Origin: Euryarchaeota archaeon TMED192
GTDB taxonomy: Archaea; Thermoplasmatota; Poseidoniia; Poseidoniales; Thalassarchaeaceae
Direction: 5' to 3'
Length of the DNA: 56,458 bases
Assembly (NCBI GenBank): GCA_002170775.2
Contig: NHIP02000016.1
Span: 1-56,458, forward strand
Part shown: positions 27,544 to 36,247 of the stretch, piece after piece
How the letters are laid out: every line of letters starts with the position of its first letter
Numbering within the stretch: position 1 is the first letter of the stretch
Notes under the pieces: model-generated
What the model saw: only the letters and a program-made list of their open reading frames with translations
Databases searched by the model: none
What the model was told of the DNA's origin: nothing
Program-made: the position numbers and the translations under genes

Positions 27544-28029
27544 TCAACCTAGTACTTTGAGAAGTCTGAGAAATCCTAGAAAGACGATTGAGGCTAAGAG
27601 CAACATCATAGCATCCCCGATTTTTGAGTGTAGATTCCTCTGAGGAGCCTTGTGGTAATCTTCTGACTTTGACGATGTCATCATCCTTCCAGTCCTACTC
27701 ATCGATATTGTCGCAATGAGGAGGAGGACTCCTAGCCAGCCATGCAGACTTACTAATTCGGAGAATGGCACATCCATAATAATGCCGCGGTAAATCTCAG
27801 CTGCAATGGCGAGGATGATTACAGATGCAACGATTGATGGGGCCTTCTTGCCCATGGTCTGATGCTTATTCAGAATCTCATCTTTCTGTTCGGAAGACAT
27901 TGTGGGCGTATTCGATTTTCTACGGATAGATTTTATCGCATTCCACTGCTTGTACAGAAAATAGGCTGCAGCCATTCCAGCCAGTGGGTGCGCTAGGATG
28001 ACGAATGCATCGATCGGACCCACGCCCAT
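27544..28029 (-). CDS. Four-helix membrane protein with conserved-looking histidines
   Basis: The 161-residue protein has four predicted helices at about 7-25, 63-82, 92-109 and 138-157. Histidines sit at or near helix ends: AHPLAG at 13-18, NKHQTMGKK near 54-62, SLHGWLG at 94-100 and NLHSKIG near 132-138. This pattern resembles DUF4079 or cytochrome b561-like haem membrane proteins, where such histidines ligate haem, but the match is by eye and weak. The ATG at 28029 lies back to back with the fatty-acid gene on the other strand. Confidence 0.7.
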   Translation of the reverse strand: MGVGPIDAFVILAHPLAGMAAAYFLYKQWNAIKSIRRKSNTPTMSSEQKDEILNKHQTMGKKAPSIVASVIILAIAAEIYRGIIMDVPFSELVSLHGWLGVLLLIATISMSRTGRMMTSSKSEDYHKAPQRNLHSKIGDAMMLLLASIVFLGFLRLLKVLG

Positions 28030-28122
28030 GTGATACGGGATGAATGGTTTCTCCTAAGTATTGTCAATTATCGAGAAGTGTCTCAGCGACTGGTTCATGA
28101 GATACCCATGGGACGGCTAGTC

Positions 28123-30180
28123 ATGCATCCAATCGAACGTATCGCCGTAGTAGGGGCGGGCAACATGGGTTCCGGCATAGCTCAGAAATCTGCTCAGGAG
28201 GGATTCATGGTTCAGATGATCGACAGGGAGAAGGAGTTTGTTGATAGGGGGATCATGACAATCGAGGGTTTCCTCGATGAGGCGGTGGAGAGGAGGATAC
28301 TCAGCGATTCTGATTCTAAAAGTACGCTCTCAAGGGTTTCTGGCGCTGTAGGCGTGGATTCGATAGACGAGGAGACGGATTTAGTCATAGAGGCAGTTTT
28401 CGAAGATTTGGAGGTTAAAAGATCGGTATTGCAAGGTCTTTCATCATCCTGCAGTGAAAAGACGATCATAGCAACGAATACCTCCTCATTATCAGTAGAG
28501 CAGCTTGCCTTAATGTCGGATCGTCCCGATCGCTTCATCGGATTGCACTTCTTCTATCATCCAGCAAAGAATAGGCTGGTCGAAGTCATACCCTCTTCAT
28601 CAACTTCTGATTCCTCGACCAAGGCCGTGGTACAATATTGCAGGGCAATGGGGAAAGTTGTGATAGTTTGCAAAGACAGGCCTGGATTCGTTGTTAATCG
28701 GTTCTTCGTACCGTGGTTGAACGAAGCGTGCATCCTGTATGAGGATGGCATCGGGACCCCCGCTCAGATAGATGCAATCGCTAGAGACTCCTTCGGGATA
28801 GGTATGGGGCCATTTGCCCTTATGAATCTCACAGGCCCATCAATAGCCCTCCATTCAACAGACTACCTGGCTACACAGCTAGATACTGATCGCTTCACTG
28901 GTGCAGACTGTCTGCGTAAACTTGTAGAAGAAGGCAGGGAATGGGATCTCTCAGGATCCGAGGCGTGCGAAGAGGAATCCTCAGAAGTGATTAGAAGGCG
29001 CTTATTCGGAACTGTACTCTGCGTATCTTCCCACATTGTCGAAGAAGAGATATGCTCGATGGAAGATGTCGATAGAGGGGCTAAAGTAGGATTGAGATGG
29101 GCAAAGGGCCCTTTTGAAATGGCAAATTCTATGGGAGTTGATTTGGCCTCAAAACTAGCATCTGAATACGCTTCATTGGCTTCAATGGAATCCCCATCAT
29201 TACTGATCAAACAGGGCTCTGAGCCATTCAAATTCGATTTCTTTGACTTGAATCTTGATGGTGAAATTGCAACAATAACATTCAATCGCCCAGAAGCGAT
29301 GAATGCACTGAACGTAGAAGTGATGGCTCAACTCGGAGAAATATGGGAGAACATAGAATCTAATGATTCGATCAAAACGGCAGTTTTCAGAGGTGCTGGA
29401 AAGGCATTCGTGGCAGGTGCAGACATCAAGTTCTTTGTCGATAGGATTGAATCGAATCGAATTCATGAGATACAGGAATTCACAGAAGAAGGGCATCGCA
29501 TCTTGAATAATATTCAATCATCCAGACTGACCACTATAGCGGTGATTTCTGGTCTGGCTCTAGGAGGGGGGTTGGAACTTGCTCTTTGCTGCGATCACCG
29601 AATTGGGGTCCCGAAGACGATGCTTCGCTTCCCCGAAACTGGAATAGGAATTTATCCAGGACTCGGAGGAACGCAACGTGCAGTTCAAATCGCTGGTGCA
29701 GAATGTGCCAGATATGCCATAATAGCAGGTAACTGGATAAGTTCCGAAGATGCCTTGTCCATGGGTTATCTTACAGAAGTTGTTGCATTTTCTGATGTAG
29801 AAAAAGCAGTGATGAACGCCTCTGATGGAACTACTGAACCATACGGCTACCCCTACTCGCCAAGATTGGGTGAATCAGAAAAAATGGGAAATATTCTGTC
29901 ATCATACACTCGAGAGGGGGTGGAATCGTTGATAGCAGGTTCATTTGATGCTAGCAACCATTTCTTGACCCGTCAGGTTAAACTGATTTCGAGGAATGCC
30001 CCAATAGCTATCCAGATGGCTATGGATCTAATCGAAATCGCAGATGGATCGAGAGAAGACCGAGGAATTGGCCTACAAGCAGAATTGGACGGGCTAGAAG
30101 CAATCTTCTCGACCAACGATGCACTTAACGGCTTGAAATCTGTCCTAGAGGGCTCGAGGGTTTCTTTCGATGGTGCCTAA
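28123..30180 (+). CDS. Fused 3-hydroxyacyl-CoA dehydrogenase / enoyl-CoA hydratase
   Basis: The protein joins two beta-oxidation steps. Residues about 5-370 are a 3-hydroxyacyl-CoA dehydrogenase with the NAD motif GAGNMG at 11-16 and the catalytic GLHFF histidine. Residues about 395-600 are a crotonase-fold enoyl-CoA hydratase with both catalytic glutamates in ALGGGLELAL and FPETGIG. The dehydrogenase-first order is the one seen in archaea and is the reverse of bacterial FadB. The usual HFFNP motif after the catalytic histidine reads HFFYHPAKNR here. The start was set at ATG 28123 (MHPIERIAVVGAG); ATG 28108 and GTG 28030 are in frame upstream. It may act in either degradation or a 4-hydroxybutyrate-type carbon route. 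Confidence 0.93.
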   Translation: MHPIERIAVVGAGNMGSGIAQKSAQEGFMVQMIDREKEFVDRGIMTIEGFLDEAVERRILSDSDSKSTLSRVSGAVGVDSIDEETDLVIEAVFEDLEVKRSVLQGLSSSCSEKTIIATNTSSLSVEQLALMSDRPDRFIGLHFFYHPAKNRLVEVIPSSSTSDSSTKAVVQYCRAMGKVVIVCKDRPGFVVNRFFVPWLNEACILYEDGIGTPAQIDAIARDSFGIGMGPFALMNLTGPSIALHSTDYLATQLDTDRFTGADCLRKLVEEGREWDLSGSEACEEESSEVIRRRLFGTVLCVSSHIVEEEICSMEDVDRGAKVGLRWAKGPFEMANSMGVDLASKLASEYASLASMESPSLLIKQGSEPFKFDFFDLNLDGEIATITFNRPEAMNALNVEVMAQLGEIWENIESNDSIKTAVFRGAGKAFVAGADIKFFVDRIESNRIHEIQEFTEEGHRILNNIQSSRLTTIAVISGLALGGGLELALCCDHRIGVPKTMLRFPETGIGIYPGLGGTQRAVQIAGAECARYAIIAGNWISSEDALSMGYLTEVVAFSDVEKAVMNASDGTTEPYGYPYSPRLGESEKMGNILSSYTREGVESLIAGSFDASNHFLTRQVKLISRNAPIAIQMAMDLIEIADGSREDRGIGLQAELDGLEAIFSTNDALNGLKSVLEGSRVSFDGA

Positions 30181-30384
30181 TACTTTCTTCTTGGGCTTTG
30201 AACCCAAGCGGGGGCTCTGTATTCTGCAATAGCGCGGACAACAAAATCAGTTATTTCCTTCCGACTCAAATCATCATCTCCTGTAGAATAGAGAAATTGC
30301 CATTCCCACTAGTGACGACTTCTTCTCGCTCAAGTTCTCAATCTCGATTGCTTCTTCTGCCCAACTTTCTAGCCATTTATCCAT
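30177..30384 (-). pseudogene. Possible frameshifted small gene
   Basis: On the minus strand an ATG at 30384 opens MDKWLESWAEEAIEIENLSE and stops at 30274 after 36 codons. A second frame that overlaps it reads on as STGDDDLSRKEITDFVVRAI and ends at 30177 with a basic tail (SPRRKY). Both parts look protein-like and the second has no start of its own. One base added or lost between 30274 and 30309 would join them into a protein of about 69 residues. A real frameshift, a sequencing error or chance are all possible. This is the only content I see in the 328-bp gap between genes, apart from the hairpin and the TATA box listed separately. Confidence 0.35.
30190..30208 (+). terminator. Hairpin after the dehydrogenase/hydratase gene
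   Basis: The arms cttggg (30190-30195) and cccaag (30203-30208) form a 6-bp stem with a 7-base loop, 10 bp after the stop codon. It may mark the transcript end. No T-run follows, so the call is weak. Confidence 0.3.
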
Positions 30385-30479
30385 ATTAACTTCCTCCATA
30401 CAACTTGGTGTTATTTCAACACCGTCTCAGATCATACCTATATGAATCATGAAGTTTAGATGTCAACACCGAGGTTTTG

Positions 30480-30487
30480 TTTATACA
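30480..30487 (+). promoter_or_regulatory. TATA box of the HxlR-type regulator
   Basis: The sequence tttataca is centred about 26 bp before the ATG at 30509, the normal distance for an archaeal leaderless promoter. Confidence 0.6.
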
Positions 30488-30508
30488 CTAGATGATTTTT
30501 GACGCACC

Positions 30509-30967
30509 ATGAACCGCAACTTCACGCCTAAGAAAATGAAGAAGAACGATATTGGCAACATCTTGGATTTAATTGAAGATGTGAAAACGACAGGTGGGAA
30601 GATTCGTAATAAATTCGAAGAATATGCAGATCCATTGACGTCTATTGAATGGGAAGTCGATGCAGCCGTTGAGTGCTTCGAAGTATTTAGTTCAAGGTGG
30701 ACGATTGAAATTCTTGCTGCTCTATATATCGCTGGTGATCGCCGATTTAATGAGATGCGTACTCTGTTGGGAGGCATCAGTAGTAGAACACTCTCTGACA
30801 AATTGAGTGCCTGTCAAAAGAATGGTCTTGTTGATCGGGTAGTGGAAGAGGGTCCGCCCATAAGGGTGACATATCGACTTACGGAACATGGGAAGGCATG
30901 CGGTAGATTGCTAGGTGTCCTCATTGCCTATATGAAAATCGAAAAGGGACTTGTAAGAAGCGTTTAG
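30509..30967 (+). CDS. HxlR-family transcriptional regulator
   Basis: Residues about 50-145 match the HxlR winged-helix family: FSSRWTIEILAALYIAGDRR, then FNEMRTLLGGISSRTLSDKL as the recognition-helix region and the wing PPIRVTYRLTEHGKACG. These proteins bind DNA as dimers and respond to metabolites or oxidants. A basic N-terminal extension of about 45 residues precedes the domain, which is longer than usual. The start at ATG 30509 is supported by the TATA box at 30480-30487. Two more winged-helix genes follow in the same direction. The target genes cannot be told from the sequence. Confidence 0.9.
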   Translation: MNRNFTPKKMKKNDIGNILDLIEDVKTTGGKIRNKFEEYADPLTSIEWEVDAAVECFEVFSSRWTIEILAALYIAGDRRFNEMRTLLGGISSRTLSDKLSACQKNGLVDRVVEEGPPIRVTYRLTEHGKACGRLLGVLIAYMKIEKGLVRSV

Positions 30968-31036
30968 GGTGATGCTAGAACCCGTTTCATTCATACGTTG
31001 TTCTGTCATGAAACAGCCGTGGCATTGATTCACAAG

Positions 31037-31657
31037 ATGGTTCAACCGGGATGGCCTGGTCGATTCGTGTCCATAGCTATGGGCATTATTGGCATTCCCG
31101 TTGCGGGGATCCAGGGGGTTCTCAAAGGATCTCCGGAACATGGGTGGGGACATCCGCTCAGAAATAGGATCATGATTACTCTGGATCGGAGCCCAGGCAT
31201 ACATTTTAGAGAGCTTCAGAGAAGACTTGGGGTTGCAAATGGAACGCTTCGCCATCGATTACACAGGATGGAAAGTGAAGGAGAGATATTTGTTCAGAGA
31301 ACCAATGGTCGGGTCTGCTATTATGCGGGGCCCCCTGCTCAATTAGAAATTCTAGATGGCATCAGAATAACCAGTGACGCCAGAGCGTCATCCATATTGC
31401 CCGTAGGTCTCTCGGATCTTCAAAGAAAGATTGTCGGTCGTTTGGTAGAAAGAGATTCATTCAGGAGTCAGGCCGATCTAGCTAGATCTCTCGGCAGATC
31501 TCGTTCTGCCGTAAACAGCGCTGTGATGGTCCTCAGAAATAGGGGCATAATCCAAGAGGATATCATAAAACTAGAGAGTCATCTATCTTGCCTTTCAAAT
31601 CCCACAGTCGACTATGGTTGGGTCGATATGCAAAACAGAGTCGGTTTCCGAGGGTGA
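31037..31657 (+). CDS. Winged-helix protein with an N-terminal membrane segment
   Basis: The start was set at ATG 31037; an in-frame TTG at 30998 would add 13 residues. A hydrophobic segment at about residues 9-30 may be a membrane anchor. A winged-helix domain follows (about 40-95) with RSPGIHFRELQRRLGVANGT, and a second helix-turn-helix unit lies near 125-175 (RSQADLARSLGRSRSAVNSA). Such two-domain, membrane-tethered regulators recur in euryarchaea. It sits between two other regulator genes. The signal sensed is unknown. Confidence 0.78.
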   Translation: MVQPGWPGRFVSIAMGIIGIPVAGIQGVLKGSPEHGWGHPLRNRIMITLDRSPGIHFRELQRRLGVANGTLRHRLHRMESEGEIFVQRTNGRVCYYAGPPAQLEILDGIRITSDARASSILPVGLSDLQRKIVGRLVERDSFRSQADLARSLGRSRSAVNSAVMVLRNRGIIQEDIIKLESHLSCLSNPTVDYGWVDMQNRVGFRG

Positions 31658-31709
31658 ATGGTGCTCTTTGATTGGCAACACTGATGGGCCGTTAGTTTGA
31701 GTTCGTTAC

Positions 31710-32789
31710 GTGCTTAGAGTTCGGTTTGTCGAGAGTCCTCTTCCTGCGGGAAGCCGCGATAAGAGTATCCTTCTAGCATGGATACTGGATAGCATGGCCC
31801 TAATTAGGTCCAGGGGCGAGGGGAATAGCATAGCTGATGAACAGGGAGGAATGCATTCGATTGTGAGTAAATGCTTCATGTCAGATCTGAGAAAGGGATG
31901 GACAAGTGCGGAGATTGCGGAGGTTACTGGAATCTCATCAACCGGCATCCACCACCAATTGGTGAAAATTAGAGAATCAGGTCTTGTCTCTGATGTCAGG
32001 GGTGGCGAGGGTAAGAAATACATGCTCAGAGGAGGTAGCTTCAGTACAGCAATAGAACTCATTTCAGCCAATGCAACAACTATAGCAAAGCAAAGACTGT
32101 CTCCATTGTATGATGAGGTCATGAATAGCCCAACAAGGATGGTAGTTTCTGCAGAAGAAGAGTCTCTCCCATTCAAGATAGACATCGTAGAACTTGGTCC
32201 ATCCTCTGAAAAAGATGTTTTACAGGAGTTAGTGACAGATTTTGGCTTTGGAGGGGACAGGCCTAGAGCAAACGACTCCCTTCATTCAGATGTGACGAAT
32301 ATACTGGTTTCTTCTGATCGTCCTGTGGAGCTTTCTCTACTCATGGAACAATCAGGTGGAAGTCGTGCCAGAGTTAGCCGGATTCTAGAAAGAATGCGAT
32401 CTGCAGGAATGGTGGAGCGAGCAGTTGTCGAAGCACGTATACCGATAGATGTGTTCGGGAGTTTGAGTCGTCAATATCGTGCTAGAGGCAGTGATTGGTT
32501 AATTGGAAGAGGAGGGCTTGGTCGTCTTCCAGATGATATTTGTAAATCGCTGATAAATAGTCTTGAGAAGCAGGCCTTGACTATTGAAGAGGTATCCAAT
32601 TCCCTTGCAGAAATACCTCTTCTCGATCAAAGGGTGCTGCTCAACACAATTGGTGGTCGCGCGCCTCTTGGATATCGATTAACAGGAGCGACGGGGAGGG
32701 AGGTAGTGTCTTCAGTACTTCGCGGACTCGAACGTACATTGTCCAGAATATCTTCTGTAGCAGAGCGTTTAGATTCCTTAATCGGATGA
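31710..32789 (+). CDS. Double winged-helix regulator-like protein (359 aa)
   Basis: The frame starts with GTG at 31710. Two helix-turn-helix regions are visible: about 62-100 (KGWTSAEIAEVTGISSTGIH, then a wing ending GKKYMLRG) and about 195-235 (SDRPVELSLLMEQSGGSRAR). The central region between them and the C-terminal 100 residues are not recognised. It is the last of three consecutive regulator-like genes and converges on the dus gene, 5 bp away. It may bind DNA as a dimer; no ligand domain can be named. Confidence 0.75.
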   Translation: MLRVRFVESPLPAGSRDKSILLAWILDSMALIRSRGEGNSIADEQGGMHSIVSKCFMSDLRKGWTSAEIAEVTGISSTGIHHQLVKIRESGLVSDVRGGEGKKYMLRGGSFSTAIELISANATTIAKQRLSPLYDEVMNSPTRMVVSAEEESLPFKIDIVELGPSSEKDVLQELVTDFGFGGDRPRANDSLHSDVTNILVSSDRPVELSLLMEQSGGSRARVSRILERMRSAGMVERAVVEARIPIDVFGSLSRQYRARGSDWLIGRGGLGRLPDDICKSLINSLEKQALTIEEVSNSLAEIPLLDQRVLLNTIGGRAPLGYRLTGATGREVVSSVLRGLERTLSRISSVAERLDSLIG

Positions 32790-32794
32790 ATCCT

Positions 32795-33802
32795 TTAAGC
32801 GACAATTGCATCTTCTTCCAGTTCTCGAAGATATTCAGACACCATTTCCCCAAGATCTTCAGGGTTGCGGGCCTTATGAAGAGCGACCCTCATGGATGAT
32901 GCTCCTGGCAAGCCCTTGGTGAATGATACTGCATGCCTTTTGGAATTCTTACTTCCTTTGACACCGTATACTTCTGAGCAAATTTGCAGATATCGTTCCC
33001 AACACCAACGTCTTGCAACTACCGAATCATCGCTATGCCATGGAGGATTTTCATCGGTCCACCCAAGGTCCCGCTTTATGTCGTGAAATATCATCGGGCG
33101 CCCTATAGCGGCCCTTCCTATCATGAGGCCTGCTGCTCCAGTGGACTCTAAGCAATCAACAGCAGTTCTTGAGTCTATTACATCTCCATTGGCAATGACC
33201 GGGATTGAAACTGAATCAACAATTTGGCGTATTGAAGACCAGTCTGCTATACCAGAATATCTCTGCCTCAAGGTTCTCCCATGCACACAAACACGAATCA
33301 CTCCCTCGCTTTCCAACCTTTTCGATATCTCAAGAGCAGTGTCTGGGCCGGATCCCGTTCCAAGCCTCATCTTGACGGAAATGGGAATATTGGATGCTTC
33401 TATGCAAGAACGAACTAGGTGTACGACTCGGTCAGGATTCTTCAACAGGGCTGCTCCTGCATTATTTCTGCATACCTTGGGCGCCGGGCATCCGAAGTTA
33501 ATGTCAATAACATCAGCACGATCTTGAAGCATCCTAACAGTGGAAACCATCTCATTTTCATCGCCCCCGAATATCTGAGGTATGAATGGATGCTCTCTTG
33601 GGTGGCTATCCATCTTCAACCACGATTTAGTTTCTTTTCTGGATAGGCCCGAGGCCGCAGTGAACTCAGTCATGGTGAAATCAGCACCACACTCGCTCGC
33701 CAGGAGCCTGTATGCCAAATCAGTTACTCCTGCCATAGGGGCGAGAAAGAGAGGTACTGGGCCTGCTGGCATGTCCTGGTGGTCTGGAGCGCCATATTTC
33801 AC
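32795..33802 (-). CDS. dus: tRNA-dihydrouridine synthase
   Basis: The flavoenzyme reduces uridines in tRNA D-loops. The FMN-barrel motifs are APMAGVTDLAYR at about 20-31, INFGCPAPKV near 108 with the catalytic cysteine, and RMLxxG-type phosphate loops (KMRLGTGSG, VHGRT, ANGDVID, MIGRAAIGRP). The start was set at GTG 33802, whose GTGA overlaps the stop of the upstream gene; ATG 33772 is the other option and would leave 15 fewer... codons, namely 10. The frame open to 33871 overlaps that gene and is not favoured. It is the third gene of the S2 transcript. Confidence 0.92.
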   Translation of the reverse strand: MKYGAPDHQDMPAGPVPLFLAPMAGVTDLAYRLLASECGADFTMTEFTAASGLSRKETKSWLKMDSHPREHPFIPQIFGGDENEMVSTVRMLQDRADVIDINFGCPAPKVCRNNAGAALLKNPDRVVHLVRSCIEASNIPISVKMRLGTGSGPDTALEISKRLESEGVIRVCVHGRTLRQRYSGIADWSSIRQIVDSVSIPVIANGDVIDSRTAVDCLESTGAAGLMIGRAAIGRPMIFHDIKRDLGWTDENPPWHSDDSVVARRWCWERYLQICSEVYGVKGSKNSKRHAVSFTKGLPGASSMRVALHKARNPEDLGEMVSEYLRELEEDAIVA

Positions 33803-34176
33803 AATGACTCGGCGATATGCGCTAGTTTCTCGGATATTAGCTCTGTGAGCGATAGCACGGAACCCCTGCATTCTTTCAATTCATCATCTGAAGCAATAGT
33901 TAGGAATCCGGAATCGGTCTTTGCAACTAAAATGGGAGTATTCCCGTCAGTGTATGAGATCAAATCATCTGGACGCTCATTCAGGTGGACGAGATGAAAA
34001 GGGATTTCGAGTTTGCTCCTAAGTTGTTTCATGTCCGACTTTTCCCATGCAATTTTGTGAGTTATGTCGCAAAGTGAGCAATGTTGGCCATTAAATAAGG
34101 CTCCTGCGACGTATTTTATCTCTCCAATTAAGCCGCCATCGGCATGATACACTCCCCATATTGATTCTACAGACAT
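33799..34176 (-). CDS. Conserved protein with HCSLCDITH motif
   Basis: The chosen start at ATG 34176 (MSVESIWGVYHADGG) gives 125 residues; a TTG at 34224 directly after the S2 stop is an alternative. The segment GLIGEIKYVAGALFNGQHCSL ends in a CxxC pair within HCSLCDITH, near residue 34. I recall similar short proteins in many bacteria with the pattern ADG...GE..Y..G.....HCxLCDITH, without an assigned function. The cysteine and histidine cluster suggests a metal site or redox role, but this is unproven. It lies between S2 and dus in one transcript. Confidence 0.75.
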   Translation of the reverse strand: MSVESIWGVYHADGGLIGEIKYVAGALFNGQHCSLCDITHKIAWEKSDMKQLRSKLEIPFHLVHLNERPDDLISYTDGNTPILVAKTDSGFLTIASDDELKECRGSVLSLTELISEKLAHIAESL

Positions 34177-34224
34177 AGACGTTGGTCGCCGGTACAACTT
34201 ATGGATGACTGTAAACAGCCGCAA

Positions 34225-34842
34225 TTAGAATGTAGATTCCCAATCATCAACGTCTTGTGAGCGCTCCCAATCCGCATAAGTAGCCTCGCCGCGTTGGACT
34301 AGCGTTTCCCTTGCAAGCAACCAGTACACCAATGAGAGTGATCTTCGACCCTTGTTATTTGCTGGTAAGGCAAGATCTACATTCCTCAGTGTGTTGTTAG
34401 CATCGCATATTCCAATCACAGGTATTCCAGAACTGATTGCCTCATTGAGTGCCTGTGAATCGGCCGATGGATCGGTGACCATCAGAACCTCAGGCTCGAT
34501 GTATGAGCTAAGTCTTGGATTGGTAAGTGTACCTGGGATAAATCTACCAACTATTCTCTTAGCACCTATGGCCTGAGCGAATTTTCGAGCAGGGCGCTGT
34601 CCGTACTGGCGTGCACTGACTACGAGTACTCTGGAAGGATCATATCTGTTGAGGAATGCTGCTACTACACGTATGCGCTCATCGGTCTTCTCTATGTCAA
34701 TCAGATGGAGGCCTGTGCCATCCTGTCTGTCAGTATCGAGAAAGCGATTCATGTCAGCTGACTTCTGATTTGTACCTATGTGAACCGCATTGGTTCTGTA
34801 CATGTCGAAGGGTACTAGCGGGGCTACTTCTTCCGTCATCAC
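34225..34842 (-). CDS. rps2: 30S ribosomal protein S2 (archaeal type)
   Basis: This is the small-subunit protein S2, on the solvent side of the 30S. The archaeal/eukaryotic Sa-type features are the opening YRTNAVHIGTNQKSADMN, the segment GLHLIDIEKTDERI, and the motifs RFIPGTLTNP, VTDPSADSQALNEA and GIPVIGICDANN. The length of 205 aa is normal. Two ATG codons in tandem open the frame at 34842. It begins a minus-strand transcript that continues into the HCSLCDITH gene and dus, not the RNA-polymerase/enolase neighbourhood common in archaea. Confidence 0.96.
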   Translation of the reverse strand: MMTEEVAPLVPFDMYRTNAVHIGTNQKSADMNRFLDTDRQDGTGLHLIDIEKTDERIRVVAAFLNRYDPSRVLVVSARQYGQRPARKFAQAIGAKRIVGRFIPGTLTNPRLSSYIEPEVLMVTDPSADSQALNEAISSGIPVIGICDANNTLRNVDLALPANNKGRRSLSLVYWLLARETLVQRGEATYADWERSQDVDDWESTF

Positions 34843-34916
34843 GATGCCTCAGCAACGACGCCACCTAACGGGCGTTCATAAGCGCTCCGTAGACGTATGA
34901 GAGAAGAGTTGTACGA

Positions 34917-35525
34917 TTAATCCAATTCTGACTGGAAAGTACAATCATCAGACTCATGAATTTCAGCGAATCTGATACACGGCTTTGTGATGGTGACGAA
35001 TACATCAAAATGATCCTTAGCAGTTAGTTGTTCTATGCCGGGCTCCCACCCATATCCTCTCGCATCTACTTCTAGGGTCCATACCCCCTCGCTGAATTCC
35101 ATGCCAGAATAATCCCACCTCTCAAGTGGATGATCCTGAGTTACTCGTATCTTCCAGAAGGGGTCGCCGCCTGCTGATTTCGACCCCGGAGCCCATAGTT
35201 TTGCATCAACATATCGAATTAGGTTTGTCTCATTTCCGATAAGGCTCTCAAATGTCTCAGAAAGAGGCATCTGAGCACGGAAAGATATGGACATACTTTG
35301 GACGCTTGGATCTATTTCCATCGTACTTTCGTTGTAATAGTCGGTTGAGTCGAAACCTGTTGATGTGAAGGTATGATCAAAACCAATTGATTCTTCTCGA
35401 AGTATTGTTTCAGGCGGATCTCGCATGTCCTCCATCATTTCTCGTTGGAGTACTAATCCAAGACATCCTGAGGATACTCCTGCCGCTAGGATGAGGGTTG
35501 TGATCGCCATCGCGGAGGCGCGCAT
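34917..35525 (-). CDS. Predicted lipoprotein of unknown function
   Basis: The first 21 residues form a signal peptide ending in a lipobox-like VSSGC, so the mature protein is predicted to be lipid-anchored outside the membrane. The rest (about 180 residues) is soluble and acidic with several beta-type segments; no family is recognised. Two cysteines near the C-terminus (KPCIRF and DDCTF) may form a disulfide. It lies 171 bp downstream of the blue-copper gene and could be a partner in the same region, but the spacing suggests its own promoter. Confidence 0.75.
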   Translation of the reverse strand: MRASAMAITTLILAAGVSSGCLGLVLQREMMEDMRDPPETILREESIGFDHTFTSTGFDSTDYYNESTMEIDPSVQSMSISFRAQMPLSETFESLIGNETNLIRYVDAKLWAPGSKSAGGDPFWKIRVTQDHPLERWDYSGMEFSEGVWTLEVDARGYGWEPGIEQLTAKDHFDVFVTITKPCIRFAEIHESDDCTFQSELD

Positions 35526-35696
35526 CGATGTAACTGAATTGTCGATTTGATTTCAACGGAGCGGTCATCTGGAAGGTTTGCTTCCATTCAAAGCATTGAA
35601 TTGTGTCAGCCGAGAGGAAAGGACGCCTCGATGACGACGAGAACATCAACTGAGCTACGCGCTTGACGAGCCCTGTGAGTACCGAGAGGCGAGTGA

Positions 35697-36236
35697 TTAC
35701 TCCTTCCGAAATATAGTTGATTTTAGAGCCCCATAACGAAAGAGAAAAAGGGCACTGATCGACAGTACGATCAGTCCCAATCCATATGATATTAGATGGG
35801 ATCGTCCTTTGCTTGATTCTGAGTATCCCGGTTCTGTTTCCCCAGGCTCATCTTGGGCCCCATTCATTGGTTGGACGGTTATTTCTCCAACCATTCCTAA
35901 CTGTTCGTGTGGCTCACAAACAAATTCATAGGTTCCATTTGTACCTGCCTCGAATACAAACCTGTAGTCCACATTTCTGGATGGCTCGCCACTGTCAAAC
36001 AGACCATCTGTTGATACTGCATTGTGGGGCAATAACTCTCCTGACCAGAAGAATCGAACAGCTTGGCCTTCTTTAATCGTAATATCTGAAGGGCTGAACT
36101 GCAAATTTGTGCTATCGACTGTGATTATTACGTCGTCATCCTCAGCGATTACTGCTGTACTGGTTAACAGCACTCCGAGAGCTGATACCAAAATCAAAAA
36201 GCGATATCTCACGATTACGGGCAAGGATACTATCAC
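35697..36236 (-). CDS. Membrane-anchored blue-copper (cupredoxin) protein
   Basis: This plastocyanin/halocyanin-like electron carrier has all four type-1 copper ligands: His71 in LPHN, then Cys107, His110 and Met115 in FVCEPHEQLGM. A signal peptide is at about 10-31 and a C-terminal helix at about 148-168 anchors it to the outer membrane face. Start is GTG at 36236, 11 bp after the stop of the FKBP gene. As the last gene of the CcmF cluster it probably shuttles electrons between membrane respiratory complexes. A second GTG at 36212 is an alternative start. Confidence 0.93.
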   Translation of the reverse strand: MIVSLPVIVRYRFLILVSALGVLLTSTAVIAEDDDVIITVDSTNLQFSPSDITIKEGQAVRFFWSGELLPHNAVSTDGLFDSGEPSRNVDYRFVFEAGTNGTYEFVCEPHEQLGMVGEITVQPMNGAQDEPGETEPGYSESSKGRSHLISYGLGLIVLSISALFLFRYGALKSTIFRKE

Positions 36237-36247
36237 TTAGTTTGATG

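Noticed and set aside
35410-35649. A 79-codon minus-strand frame upstream of the lipoprotein
   Set aside because: It overlaps the lipoprotein start in another frame and shows no protein-like features.
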